Numbered from the stretch's first letter, positions 16,433-24,069 are shown. The stretch is 25,123 bases of DNA from a virus (IMGVR_UViG_3300031952_000007:78504-103626); one strand, 5' to 3'. Program-made: numbers and translations. The notes: generated from the sequence alone by a model not told the origin.

Positions 16433-18301
16433 ATGAGAACAGCTGCTATTTGCCCTACATGCGCAACATATGAAAATGCTTTATGTATCATTTATAATGG
16501 TGCCTACCTATCTAATATAGATGCAGTGCCATTAGATTCTATCGAAGCTATTTTAGTAAAGACTAATGCTAGAGTTCAAATTCTAGCCAATAAATCTATT
16601 GATGGAACTTTTGCTGCTAACAGCGATACACTCTATCCATCTCAGAAAGCAGTTAAAACTTACGTAACTTCTGTAGCTGCTACATTACAACCATTATTAG
16701 GTTTCACTCCAGAGAATGTAGCTAATAAATCTACAGACGTAACCTTTGCTGCTAATTCTAACACTCTCTATCCCACACAAGCAGCTGTTAAAGCATACAT
16801 TACAGCAAATAGTTCTGCTAAAATATCTCCATATATCAATAATGATATTCTCACTGTTACTTCAGGAAATCCTGTAGATAGTGGTAAGTCATTTTCTGTA
16901 GATGGAAATTTTGCTTCAAACAGTGATGTATTAATTCCTACACAAAAAGCTACAAAAACATATGTAGATGCATCTGTTTCAGGACTTTTAGATGATAGAG
17001 GTAATTATACACCTAGTGTAAGTAACCCTGGAACATGGCCTTCAACAGGTGGTTCTGGTATAGGTGGTGCTATTAGAAAAGGTGATCTTTGGTATATAGC
17101 AGCTGATGGTTATTTAGGAACAACAGCTGTAGTTACAGGATCTAACTTTAGAGCTATTGTAGACACTCCTGGACAAACTGCTGGTAATTGGAATATTCTA
17201 AATGCAGGAGTAGGATATATTCCTGAAAATCAAAATAATAAATCTACAGATGGCACAATGGCTGCAAATTCTGTAGTGTTATACCCTTCTCAATCAGCTG
17301 TAGTAACGTATGTTTCTTCATTCACTTCTGGCGCATATCTTCTTTTAACAGGAGGTACGTTAACAGGAAGTTTAACAGGAAAAAGTGCAGTATTTATTGA
17401 TAGTAATTCAAATGAGTTGGTTTATTTTCAAAATACAAGCACTGATAATGCAAGTTTTGGTTTTGTTGTAGCTGCAGATGCTGGTATAGGTGCTTCAATA
17501 TCTAGTACTACTAATACTGCTTTGGTAGCAAATAGTACATCAGGTAATAATGCTAGTTTTGGTCTTGGTAAAGTGGTAATTGATAATGCAGGACAAATTA
17601 TATTAGGTAATCCTGACGATGATAATGGTGTTAGAATTTATGATAATGGTCTTGTTGCTGTTAGAGGTAATTTTTACAGTACTTTATATCATCCAAATGA
17701 TACAGCTCTTATGGCATATGCTGAAGATGGTTGGTCTGTAAGATTTGGAAGTGGTGGAATAGGATTATCCATCCCATCTAGTAATAATGTTTTAATTGGA
17801 ACTTTAACTGATGATGGAACCAATAAACTACAAGTTACAGGAAATACTAAAATAACAGGAACATTAACTTCAACAGGCACTATAACAGGAACAACTGGTG
17901 CAGTAATTAGTGGATCTGCAGGATTTACAGTTACTCCTAGTGGTCGTACATTAATAGGTACAGCTAGTGATGATGGGATTAATAAATTACAAGTTACTGG
18001 ATCAGGAGAATTAACTGGTAATTTACAAGCAAATAAAATTTCTACAATAAATGATTTTACTCATCCTACGGGATGGATATCAGCAGAAGCACTATATGCA
18101 AATAGTGAAATTTTTGTTGATGGTGATGGTCAATTTAATGGAGATGTTACTGCTGCATCATTTACTCTTGAGACATTAAACACAGCACCTTCAAGTAGTT
18201 TTGACACAGGAACTCTTGGAGAAATTAGAATCACAGCTGGGTATATTTATGTATGTATTGCAACTAATACGTGGGTAAGAGCACAATTATTAACTTTCTA
18301 A
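16433..18301 (+). CDS. Tail fibre / appendage protein 1 with KTYV-type repeats
   Basis: This 622-residue protein is low in charge and rich in Gly, Ser, Thr and Asn, as in phage fibres. Residues 1-48 form an N-terminal domain shared with the second fibre gene (C10, C18, YxGA, DxI, KxNA). Four copies of a repeat of the type NKSTDGTFAANSDxLYPSQKAVKTYV lie at about 53-80, 98-125, 155-182 and 269-296; two are preceded by a PEN motif. Two copies of LIGTxxDDGxNKLQVTG follow at nt 17792-17842 and 17951-18001. The C-terminus, with GEIRITAGYIYVC and TNTWVRAQL, is of a kind often seen at the end of phage appendage proteins. It probably binds the cell surface or joins the tail to a receptor-binding tip. 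No enzyme motif is visible. Its start lies directly downstream of a promoter-like site. Confidence 0.82.
   Translation: MRTAAICPTCATYENALCIIYNGAYLSNIDAVPLDSIEAILVKTNARVQILANKSIDGTFAANSDTLYPSQKAVKTYVTSVAATLQPLLGFTPENVANKSTDVTFAANSNTLYPTQAAVKAYITANSSAKISPYINNDILTVTSGNPVDSGKSFSVDGNFASNSDVLIPTQKATKTYVDASVSGLLDDRGNYTPSVSNPGTWPSTGGSGIGGAIRKGDLWYIAADGYLGTTAVVTGSNFRAIVDTPGQTAGNWNILNAGVGYIPENQNNKSTDGTMAANSVVLYPSQSAVVTYVSSFTSGAYLLLTGGTLTGSLTGKSAVFIDSNSNELVYFQNTSTDNASFGFVVAADAGIGASISSTTNTALVANSTSGNNASFGLGKVVIDNAGQIILGNPDDDNGVRIYDNGLVAVRGNFYSTLYHPNDTALMAYAEDGWSVRFGSGGIGLSIPSSNNVLIGTLTDDGTNKLQVTGNTKITGTLTSTGTITGTTGAVISGSAGFTVTPSGRTLIGTASDDGINKLQVTGSGELTGNLQANKISTINDFTHPTGWISAEALYANSEIFVDGDGQFNGDVTAASFTLETLNTAPSSSFDTGTLGEIRITAGYIYVCIATNTWVRAQLLTF
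16589..17320 (+). repeat. Four imperfect 28-residue repeats in fibre 1
   Basis: The coding repeats lie at 16589-16672, 16724-16807, 16895-16978 and 17237-17320. Each encodes a version of a segment ending in (P)S/TQxAxKTYV. Copies 1 and 2 are 51 bases apart, while copy 4 is separated by a longer insert containing a Gly/Trp-rich region. A fifth related copy occurs in the third fibre gene at about 24103-24174. Confidence 0.85.
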
Positions 18302-18312
18302 AATATAAAACA

Positions 18313-18591
18313 ATGATAATTACAAAATTAACAAACCCAATCCCATTTTTTAATGTGGAAGTTACACAGATTTCTTGGGAAGTTTCCTATCCATCTCTTA
18401 AAATGTATTATGTAATGCAAGACGCAGAAGGGAGTATATTAAATACTGGTAATTGGGATGTTCCTGAAGAACTAATTTCTCAATGGGGTCCTGATAGTAT
18501 TATTGGAAATGCATTAGTTGCAGCTGCTCCTTGGATAATTGCCACAACTACAACCACAACTACAGCTATACAAACAATTGAAACTTTGTAA
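18313..18591 (+). CDS. Small protein downstream of fibre 1, unknown function
   Basis: The ATG at 18313 gives a 92-residue protein starting MIITKL. An in-frame GTG at 18271 would overlap the end of fibre 1 by 31 bases and is less likely. The protein is mixed beta-like sequence with several aromatic residues and a GNWDVPEELISQWG segment, then a hydrophobic stretch (about 67-78) and a run of seven threonines near the C-terminus. It follows fibre 1 by 11 bases and precedes the lysis genes by 9. I do not recognise the family. By position it could be a fibre-associated protein or assembly factor; this is a guess from context. Confidence 0.7.
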   Translation: MIITKLTNPIPFFNVEVTQISWEVSYPSLKMYYVMQDAEGSILNTGNWDVPEELISQWGPDSIIGNALVAAAPWIIATTTTTTTAIQTIETL

Positions 18592-18600
18592 TCTAATTCT

Positions 18601-18915
18601 ATGGCAAACGAACCATCATACAAACTAGAGTTACATAATATGGAAATACGATTATCTGAAATGGAAGATAAAATTGATGTAATTGATACAAAGTTGACAC
18701 AGGTAGTTGATGCAATATTAGGAAACCCTCTTACAAAAGCAGGAGGATTAATGCATGACATTGATGTAATGAAAATGCAAATACAAGTTCTTGAGCAAAA
18801 ACAAGTTAATGTGGATGACTTTAAAAAGAAAATTGCATGGACAATAGGTATTATTGTAACAATTGGAGCAATTATACAATTTGTAGCATCAGTTTATTCA
18901 ACTGTTAAACGTTAA
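18601..18915 (+). CDS. XhlA-like coiled-coil membrane protein, putative holin component
   Basis: This 104-residue protein has a long, charged helical N-terminal part (about 7-38 and 50-78) with heptad-like spacing of Met, Leu, Ile and Val, and a single hydrophobic helix at about 79-100, ending in KR. This layout of coiled coil followed by one C-terminal membrane helix matches the XhlA haemolysin/holin-partner type found next to phage lysis genes. It precedes a two-helix membrane protein by two bases, and the endolysin lies about 1 kb downstream. It probably sits in the inner membrane and helps control the timing of lysis. The family match is by architecture only. Confidence 0.65.
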   Translation: MANEPSYKLELHNMEIRLSEMEDKIDVIDTKLTQVVDAILGNPLTKAGGLMHDIDVMKMQIQVLEQKQVNVDDFKKKIAWTIGIIVTIGAIIQFVASVYSTVKR

Positions 18916-18917
18916 TT

Positions 18918-19124
18918 ATGAAATTTGGAATAAAGCAATATTGGAAACCCACTCCTAAAAAAATTAGAAAACTAGCTGATGCAATTATTTCAGCTTCTGT
19001 TTTTGCAGGAACTATATCATCATTGAATGATAGACCAATGATTGCTACAATTATTTTTGTATCTGGATTTGTTTGTAAAATTGTATCTAATTTTTTCAGC
19101 GAAGAAGAAACCCCTGTTATATAA
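18918..19124 (+). CDS. Putative holin, two membrane helices
   Basis: This 68-residue protein has a basic N-terminus containing the segment WKPTPKKIRK, two hydrophobic helices (about 18-35 and 40-58) joined by a short SLNDRP turn, and an acidic tail (SEEE). Size, helix number and position in the lysis cassette fit a holin, which would form holes in the inner membrane and release the endolysin. It starts two bases after the XhlA-like gene, and its TAA stop shares one base with the ATG of the next gene, so the genes are probably translated together. Holins are too varied for a firm family call from sequence alone. Confidence 0.65.
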   Translation: MKFGIKQYWKPTPKKIRKLADAIISASVFAGTISSLNDRPMIATIIFVSGFVCKIVSNFFSEEETPVI

Positions 19125-19729
19125 TGAATTCTAAGAATATATCATACATTGTCATTGCTATCCTAGTTATAATTATTTATTTAGGGAGGTGTTCTAATTC
19201 TACGATTATAACTTCTCCTAAAATTATAACTATTATAGATACAATTACAATAACTGACACTGTAAAGTCTAAACCTAAGTTTATCAAAGGTGATAGTATT
19301 CCATATGCAAAATGGGATACAATGTATATTCCTGACACTTCTTATAGAGGTCTTAAGAGACAATACTTTGAAATGGCTAATAACTACCTATCTAATAGGT
19401 ATTATAGTGATACACTAAAAATTAAAGACTCTATTACTGGTTGGATTTTTGTTACAGATACAGTACAAAAGAATCTATTAACTGGTAGAGGATATGCTTA
19501 TTCCCTAAGCTACCCTAAAGTGACTACAATTATAACATTGCCTGCTCCTAAAGTTAGGCAGGTTTATATAGGAGGTCAACTATCTGGTAATCAATCTAGT
19601 CCTATTTCTAAAGCAGAAATAGGATTATTATATAAAGATAAAAAAGATCAAATATTTGGAGTGCACCTAGGTTATTCAAATCAAATAGAATTTGGAGTCT
19701 CTAGTTATTGGAAAATTAAATTAAAATAA
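19124..19729 (+). CDS. Membrane-anchored periplasmic protein, spanin-like candidate
   Basis: This 201-residue protein begins with an Ile-rich membrane anchor (about 6-21) followed by LGRC and an Ile/Thr-rich stretch. LGRC is not a good lipobox because Arg precedes Cys. The middle is polar with repeated D-T pairs. The last 60 residues alternate hydrophobic and polar residues with Gly and aromatics (VYIGGQL, AEIGLLY, FGVHLGY, FGVSSYW), resembling membrane beta-strands. An inner-membrane anchor plus a possible outer-membrane contact, placed between holin and endolysin genes, suggests a role in disrupting the outer membrane, as spanins do. It has no recognised spanin signature, and a structural or host-surface role is possible. 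Confidence 0.5.
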   Translation: MNSKNISYIVIAILVIIIYLGRCSNSTIITSPKIITIIDTITITDTVKSKPKFIKGDSIPYAKWDTMYIPDTSYRGLKRQYFEMANNYLSNRYYSDTLKIKDSITGWIFVTDTVQKNLLTGRGYAYSLSYPKVTTIITLPAPKVRQVYIGGQLSGNQSSPISKAEIGLLYKDKKDQIFGVHLGYSNQIEFGVSSYWKIKLK

Positions 19730-19734
19730 ACCAC

Positions 19735-19965
19735 ATGTTAAAGAAAATTATCACATTTATTAAGTCTTTGTTTGGAATTCATGAAACATTAAAATGTCCT
19801 TCTATTAATTTTACAATAGGTAAAAAAGAAGAAGAAATCATTAATGACTTTCCTATTTTTCCTAATATTTCACATAGTGCATTTGATGAAACTTTTCCTC
19901 CTAAAAAGAAGAAGAGAGCGTATAAGAAAAAAGTAAAAACTGTAAACGATGCTGGACTTAAATAA
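19735..19965 (+). CDS. Small protein with amphipathic cationic N-terminus, unknown function
   Basis: This 76-residue protein starts MLKKIITFIKSLFGI. On a helix this places L2, I5, I6, I9, L12 and F13 on one face and K3, K4, T7, K10, S11 and G14 on the other, a pattern that binds membranes. The middle is neutral and the C-terminal third is very basic (KKKKR, YKKK). Its end overlaps the endolysin gene by 17 bases, so the two are probably made together. I do not recognise a family. The location and charge are compatible with a membrane-active lysis accessory protein, or a DNA- or cell-wall-binding protein. Confidence 0.65.
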   Translation: MLKKIITFIKSLFGIHETLKCPSINFTIGKKEEEIINDFPIFPNISHSAFDETFPPKKKKRAYKKKVKTVNDAGLK

Positions 19966-20539
19966 ATTAAAAGGACATGTTCCTGATGGTGTATTAGCTC
20001 AAATTCCAGATGTTATATCTAAGTTTGAAATTAATACAGCTCAACGTTTAGCTCATTTCTTAGCTCAATGTGCTCATGAATCTGGGAATTTTACACTTAC
20101 ACAAGAAAATCTTAATTACAGTGCTAAGGGATTGCGTAATACATTTCGTAAGTATTTTCCTACAGATGCATTAGCTGCTGCTTATGAACGTAAGCCAGAG
20201 AAAATAGCCAACAAAGTTTATGCTAATAGAATGGGCAATGGTCTAGAAGCTTCTGGTGAAGGGTTTAAATTTCGTGGCAGAGGGTATATCCAGCTTACTG
20301 GTAAAGAAAATTACACAGCATTTGATGCTTTTGTACCAGAAGATATACTTAGTTCTCCTGAATTAGTAGGTAGTAAGTATCCTTTACTATCTGCTGCATG
20401 GTTTTTTCATAAAAACTGTCTTAAAAAAGCAGATCTTCCTAATGCTGCAACAGCTGTAAGTAGATGTGTAAATGGTGGAACCATTGGTTTGGAAGACAGG
20501 ATTAAACATTTTAACAACTATTATAAATTACTTGCATAA
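19949..20539 (+). CDS. Endolysin, glycoside hydrolase family 19
   Basis: This 196-residue protein is a single GH19 (chitinase-like) domain of the type used by phages to cut the glycan strands of peptidoglycan. The catalytic region is HESGNF with E44 and the second acid E53 in ENLNYSA; the nine-residue spacing of the two glutamates agrees with known GH19 endolysins. RGRGYIQLTG at 109-118 and VNGG at 174-177 followed by GLEDR are the other family motifs. There is no signal peptide or separate wall-binding domain, so it would reach the wall through the holin. The start ATG lies inside the end of the preceding gene, and the stop codon TAA shares a base with the ATG of a 38-codon gene. The key residues are intact, so it should be active. 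Confidence 0.93.
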   Translation: MLDLNKLKGHVPDGVLAQIPDVISKFEINTAQRLAHFLAQCAHESGNFTLTQENLNYSAKGLRNTFRKYFPTDALAAAYERKPEKIANKVYANRMGNGLEASGEGFKFRGRGYIQLTGKENYTAFDAFVPEDILSSPELVGSKYPLLSAAWFFHKNCLKKADLPNAATAVSRCVNGGTIGLEDRIKHFNNYYKLLA

Positions 20540-20655
20540 TGGCAAAATCAACAAGTAACCCAAGTAAGGTTGGATCTAGAAAAAAGGGTAAAGCAAAAAA
20601 AGGATCAGGTCCTAAAGATAAAAGTGTTTCTAAATACAGAGCACAAGGTAGATAA
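20539..20655 (+). CDS. 38-residue highly basic protein, unknown function
   Basis: A short frame begins at the ATG overlapping the endolysin stop (TAATG) and ends at TAA 20653-20655. The product is 38 residues, about one third Lys or Arg, with many Ser and Gly and no acidic residue except one Asp. The core reads VGSRKKGKAKKGSG and the end is SKYRAQGR. The one-base overlap with endolysin and the strongly biased, in-phase composition support a real gene. It has no hydrophobic segment. It may bind nucleic acid or polyanionic cell-surface material; no function can be assigned. Small basic proteins of this style are, to my recollection, common in related phages. Confidence 0.7.
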   Translation: MAKSTSNPSKVGSRKKGKAKKGSGPKDKSVSKYRAQGR

Positions 20656-20675
20656 AATAACTATTATAGTTATTT
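20655..20675 (+). terminator. Hairpin after the lysis genes
   Basis: A perfect inverted repeat has 9-base arms (AAATAACTA and TAGTTATTT) and a TTA loop. It begins on the last base of the small basic gene's stop codon. Each stem has one G-C pair and no long T-run follows, so it may be a weak terminator or an mRNA 3' stabiliser rather than a strong terminator. Confidence 0.35.
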
Positions 20676-20687
20676 GAAATTATTACA

Positions 20688-20711
20688 ATTGATTAAGATT
20701 ATATATCTTTG
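20688..20711 (+). promoter_or_regulatory. Promoter-like site before fibre 2
   Basis: TATCTTTG at 20704-20711 matches the Bacteroidota -7 pattern TAnnTTTG. The 8-mer ATTGATTA (20688-20695) is also present upstream of fibre 1. There is no well-placed -33 element: the nearest TTG is 12 bases upstream of the box and the nearest TTTG 27 bases upstream. The ATG of fibre 2 is 15 bases downstream of the box. Confidence 0.38.
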
Positions 20712-20726
20712 TTATTATAAATTAAT

Positions 20727-22457
20727 ATGAATACAACCTGCTCAGCTGAAGTTTGTCCTGTTATATTGAATAGCACCTGCGTATTTTATGAAGGTGCTAA
20801 TTTAGTGTATATAGGTGTAACATCTGGAGATAACATTCAAACAGCATTACAAAAAATTAATGCTAAGGTTGAAGATGCTGGACTTGGGTATATATTTACT
20901 AATGGTATAATACAAACAACTCCTGGAGCTCCTGTAGGACTAGGAGGAGCACTTATTAATAACACTACTATAAATGGAAATTATACATTAACTTTTACAG
21001 GAAGTTTAGAATCTTCTAAATTAATAACTACAGGAGGAACTTCTTCTGAGTTTGTTAAGGGAGATGGATCTCTTGATAGTAATTCCTATCAATTGACTGG
21101 TAACTATATTACAGCTCTTACAGGAGATGGAACAGCTAGTGGTCCAGGATCTTCATTATTTACATTAGCCAATGTTAATTTATATGCTGGTACATTTGGA
21201 ACAAGCACACAAGTTCCTGTAATTACAGTGAATAATAAAGGTCTTGTAACAAGTATTTCAACTACATTAATATATATTCCTTCAGATCAATTATTAATTA
21301 CAGGAGATGTTTTTGGTGTTGGTTTTACAGGAAACTACACAACATTAACTCTTAATACAGTTAATACTAATGTATATGGAACAAATACTTTATTAAAGTT
21401 TTCTGTAAATGGTAAAGGACTTATAACTTCTGCTTCTCCAATTACAAACTTTGATATTACAGGACTATTGGGATATACACCAGTTCCAAATAGTAGAACT
21501 CTTTCTATTAATGGTGTAACATACGATCTTACAGTTAATAGAAGTTGGACAGTTGATGGTCTTCCTTCTCAAGGAGGTCATGCTGGTCAGTTTCTTACTA
21601 CAGATGGTTCTGTTCCTAGTTGGGCAACAATTCCTATATCAGGAGGAACTGTAACAAATGTATCTGTAACTTCTGGAACAGGTATTTCTGCAAGTGTAGC
21701 AAACCCATCTACAACTCCAAACATTACTATAACTAATACAGCTCCTGATAGAACAGTAGTGTTAAATAATGGTACAGGAATTTCTGTTACAGGAACCTAT
21801 CCTAATTTTACTATCACTAATACAGGAACTACATCTATTTCAACATTACAACAAGTAGTAAATGTTGGTAATGGTATTTCTAATTTTGGAGGTTCTGGAA
21901 CTGCTGATATTCAATCTACAAATTTTACAAGTAATAGAACACTTTATTTAAATAATAATGGTTTTGCTACAATTAAAATAGAAGATAATCTTAATGGAAC
22001 CCATTATACTATTATTGATATTGATACACTTAACTTAAATGGAACATCTTACAACTGGTCAAGTATTGTAAGTCCTGCAGTTCCCACTCTTCAACAAGTA
22101 ACTGATGTAGGAGCAACAACTACTAATTCAATAGTTATAAATCCAAATGTATCAGGATCTGCTAATTTATCTTTATATTCAAATCCAAATAATACGGCAT
22201 TGTCAGTAGTAATGACTGGTGCATTGTCAAGGGGAATTGAAATTGTGAATTATGATAGTAGTGGTACTTTCCCATTTAATTATAGTTTATTTGATGGTGA
22301 TGCTTCATATATCCCATTAACTACTATTAACGATGCAGGTGAATTAACTGCTAAAAAATTAATAAAACAAGGAGGTACATCAAGCCAATATCTTATGGCT
22401 GATGGTAGTGTGACTACAGGAGGATTTGAAATGAATTTTATGTTAATGGGAGCTTAA
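20727..22457 (+). CDS. Tail fibre / appendage protein 2
   Basis: This 576-residue protein is rich in Thr, Asn, Gly and Ser. Residues 1-48 align without gaps to the start of fibre 1 (C10, C18, YxGA, D35, I37, KxNA), suggesting the same attachment site on the virion. The rest differs: a GGTSSEFVKGDGSL segment near 102-115 and a related GGTSSQYLMADGSV near the C-terminus, VNxKGLxTS repeats, an AGQFLTTDGSVPSW motif near residue 290, and two LQQV segments. These are common in beta-rich phage fibres. The C-terminus is short (GGFEMNFMLMGA) with no peptidase-type chaperone domain. It probably contributes to receptor binding. It is preceded by a 71-base gap with a hairpin and promoter-like site. Confidence 0.8.
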   Translation: MNTTCSAEVCPVILNSTCVFYEGANLVYIGVTSGDNIQTALQKINAKVEDAGLGYIFTNGIIQTTPGAPVGLGGALINNTTINGNYTLTFTGSLESSKLITTGGTSSEFVKGDGSLDSNSYQLTGNYITALTGDGTASGPGSSLFTLANVNLYAGTFGTSTQVPVITVNNKGLVTSISTTLIYIPSDQLLITGDVFGVGFTGNYTTLTLNTVNTNVYGTNTLLKFSVNGKGLITSASPITNFDITGLLGYTPVPNSRTLSINGVTYDLTVNRSWTVDGLPSQGGHAGQFLTTDGSVPSWATIPISGGTVTNVSVTSGTGISASVANPSTTPNITITNTAPDRTVVLNNGTGISVTGTYPNFTITNTGTTSISTLQQVVNVGNGISNFGGSGTADIQSTNFTSNRTLYLNNNGFATIKIEDNLNGTHYTIIDIDTLNLNGTSYNWSSIVSPAVPTLQQVTDVGATTTNSIVINPNVSGSANLSLYSNPNNTALSVVMTGALSRGIEIVNYDSSGTFPFNYSLFDGDASYIPLTTINDAGELTAKKLIKQGGTSSQYLMADGSVTTGGFEMNFMLMGA

Positions 22458-22466
22458 AAAAATATT

Positions 22467-22796
22467 ATGCCAAACGTATACAAAATATTAGGACAAAACA
22501 GTCCATCAGCAACAACAGAAACAGTGTTATATACTGTTCCTAGTCTTACATCTTCTGTGTGTAGTTCTATTTCTATATGTAATAGAGGTGCTACACAGAC
22601 AACATTTAGAATTTCTGTATCTCCAGCAGGAGCTGCTACAGCTAATAAAGATTATCTTTATTATGATGTAACATTAGCAGGTAATGATACATTTATTGCT
22701 ACAATAGGTGTAACACTTGCAACAACAGATGTAATTAGAATTTATTCAGGAAACAATAACCTATCCTTTCAGGTATGGGGTACAGAAATAAGTTAA
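22467..22796 (+). CDS. Small conserved virion-type protein
   Basis: This 109-residue protein contains YKILGQ, SATTETVLYTVP, ISICNRGATQTTFRISV and a final FQVWGTEI. I recognise this pattern from small beta-sandwich proteins found beside tail-fibre genes in many phages, usually annotated as hypothetical or structural. It lies nine bases after fibre 2 and three before the next structural gene. A role as a fibre-associated or virion decoration protein is likely from context; the exact role is unknown. No signal peptide or membrane helix is visible. Confidence 0.72.
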   Translation: MPNVYKILGQNSPSATTETVLYTVPSLTSSVCSSISICNRGATQTTFRISVSPAGAATANKDYLYYDVTLAGNDTFIATIGVTLATTDVIRIYSGNNNLSFQVWGTEIS

Positions 22797-22799
22797 TAT

Positions 22800-24050
22800 A
22801 TGGCACAAAATTATTCAGGATATAGTATAATAAGTCCAGCTATTTCATATGCAAACTCTCCAAATATAGATGCATTTGGTAGACTTAGGGTTAGTAATCC
22901 ATTTACATTATTTGACTCTAGTCATAGATATGCAGATAATGGGTTGTGGTCTACATCTACTGCTACAAGTGGAGCAGCTGTATTTAATGCAGATCAAGGT
23001 CTTGTTGATTTAAATGTTACAGCAGCAAGTGGTTCTCAAGTTCTTAGAGAAACCGTAAAAGTATTTTCTTATCAACCTGGAAAAAGTTTACTTGTATTAT
23101 CAACATTTACAATGTCTCCTGCTAAAACAAATCTTAGACAAAGAATTGGATATTATGGAGCAGCTAATGGTTATTATTTAGAACAAAATAATAGTACAGT
23201 TAGTTTTGTTGAAAGAACTTCAATTTCAGGTTCATTAGTAAATACACCTGTTGCTCAATCAAGTTGGAATGTTGATCCTATGAATGGAACAGGTCCTAGT
23301 GGAATAACACTTGATTTAACAAAAGCTCAAATTTTATTTATGGATCTTGAGTGGTTAGGAGTAGGTACAGTTAGAATGGGGTTTGTTATAGATGGTAATT
23401 TTTATGTTTGTCATAAATTTCATCATGCTAATATAATTGCATCTACATATATTACTACTGCTTCTTTACCATTAAGATATGAAATAACAAATACAGGTGC
23501 TACAAGTGGGGTAAGTACATTAAAACAAATATGCTCCACTGTATTATCTGAAGGAGGATATCAACTTAATGGTTCTCAATTTGCAATTAATACTCCTATT
23601 GGAACTTCATACACTCTTACAACTAAAGAATTATATTACCCAGTATTAGCAATAAGATTAAAGAATACAAAATTAGATAGTGTTACAATACTATCTGCAT
23701 TAACATTATTAGCAGATACAACTGGTGAAAAATATAATTGGCAATTAAGAACAGGTGAAACCAATTTAGTTGGTGGAGGTACATGGCTTACTGCAGGATC
23801 AGATTCTACTGTAGATTATAATATTACAGGTACTAGTGTATCTGGGGGAAGAATAATATCAAGCGGGTTTTTTAGTTCAACAACAAATACTGGAAGTTCT
23901 GTATCTTTATTTAAAGATTCAATGTTTAGATTTCAATTAGAAAGAAATACGTTTACAGGTATTCCATTCGAAATGATTTTGTCGGTAACGGCATCACAAA
24001 ATAATAGTAAAGTATTTGCTTCCTTAGATTGGGAAGAAGTAACAAGATAA
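22800..24050 (+). CDS. Phage structural protein with DAFGRLRVSNP motif
   Basis: This 416-residue protein carries DAFGRLRVSNPFTLFDSSHRY at about 25-45, a hallmark I know from virion structural proteins of many tailed phages. The rest is beta-rich with lectin-like character: LFMDLEWLGVGTVRMGFVI near 180-198, then HKFHHAN, and many Thr/Ser/Gly strands. The end (KVFASLDWEEV) is compact. In such proteins the N-terminal motif probably marks a domain that attaches to the virion and the remainder binds partner proteins or cell-surface sugars, but this is inference. It belongs to the same run of appendage genes as its neighbours. Confidence 0.75.
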   Translation: MAQNYSGYSIISPAISYANSPNIDAFGRLRVSNPFTLFDSSHRYADNGLWSTSTATSGAAVFNADQGLVDLNVTAASGSQVLRETVKVFSYQPGKSLLVLSTFTMSPAKTNLRQRIGYYGAANGYYLEQNNSTVSFVERTSISGSLVNTPVAQSSWNVDPMNGTGPSGITLDLTKAQILFMDLEWLGVGTVRMGFVIDGNFYVCHKFHHANIIASTYITTASLPLRYEITNTGATSGVSTLKQICSTVLSEGGYQLNGSQFAINTPIGTSYTLTTKELYYPVLAIRLKNTKLDSVTILSALTLLADTTGEKYNWQLRTGETNLVGGGTWLTAGSDSTVDYNITGTSVSGGRIISSGFFSSTTNTGSSVSLFKDSMFRFQLERNTFTGIPFEMILSVTASQNNSKVFASLDWEEVTR

Positions 24051-24069
24051 TTAAAATAATAAAAACAGT

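Noticed and set aside
18271-18312. GTG 18271 as start of the small gene after fibre 1
   Set aside because: It would overlap fibre 1 by 31 bases; ATG at 18313 gives a normal start 11 bases after the fibre stop.
18541-18570. Thr-rich tract (ACA/ACT/ACC codons) as a tandem repeat of regulatory interest
   Set aside because: It is a short simple codon run near the end of a small gene, probably slippage without function.
19184-19196. Lipobox at LGRC of the 201-residue protein
   Set aside because: Arg immediately before Cys is not accepted by lipoprotein signal peptidase, so a plain membrane anchor is more likely.
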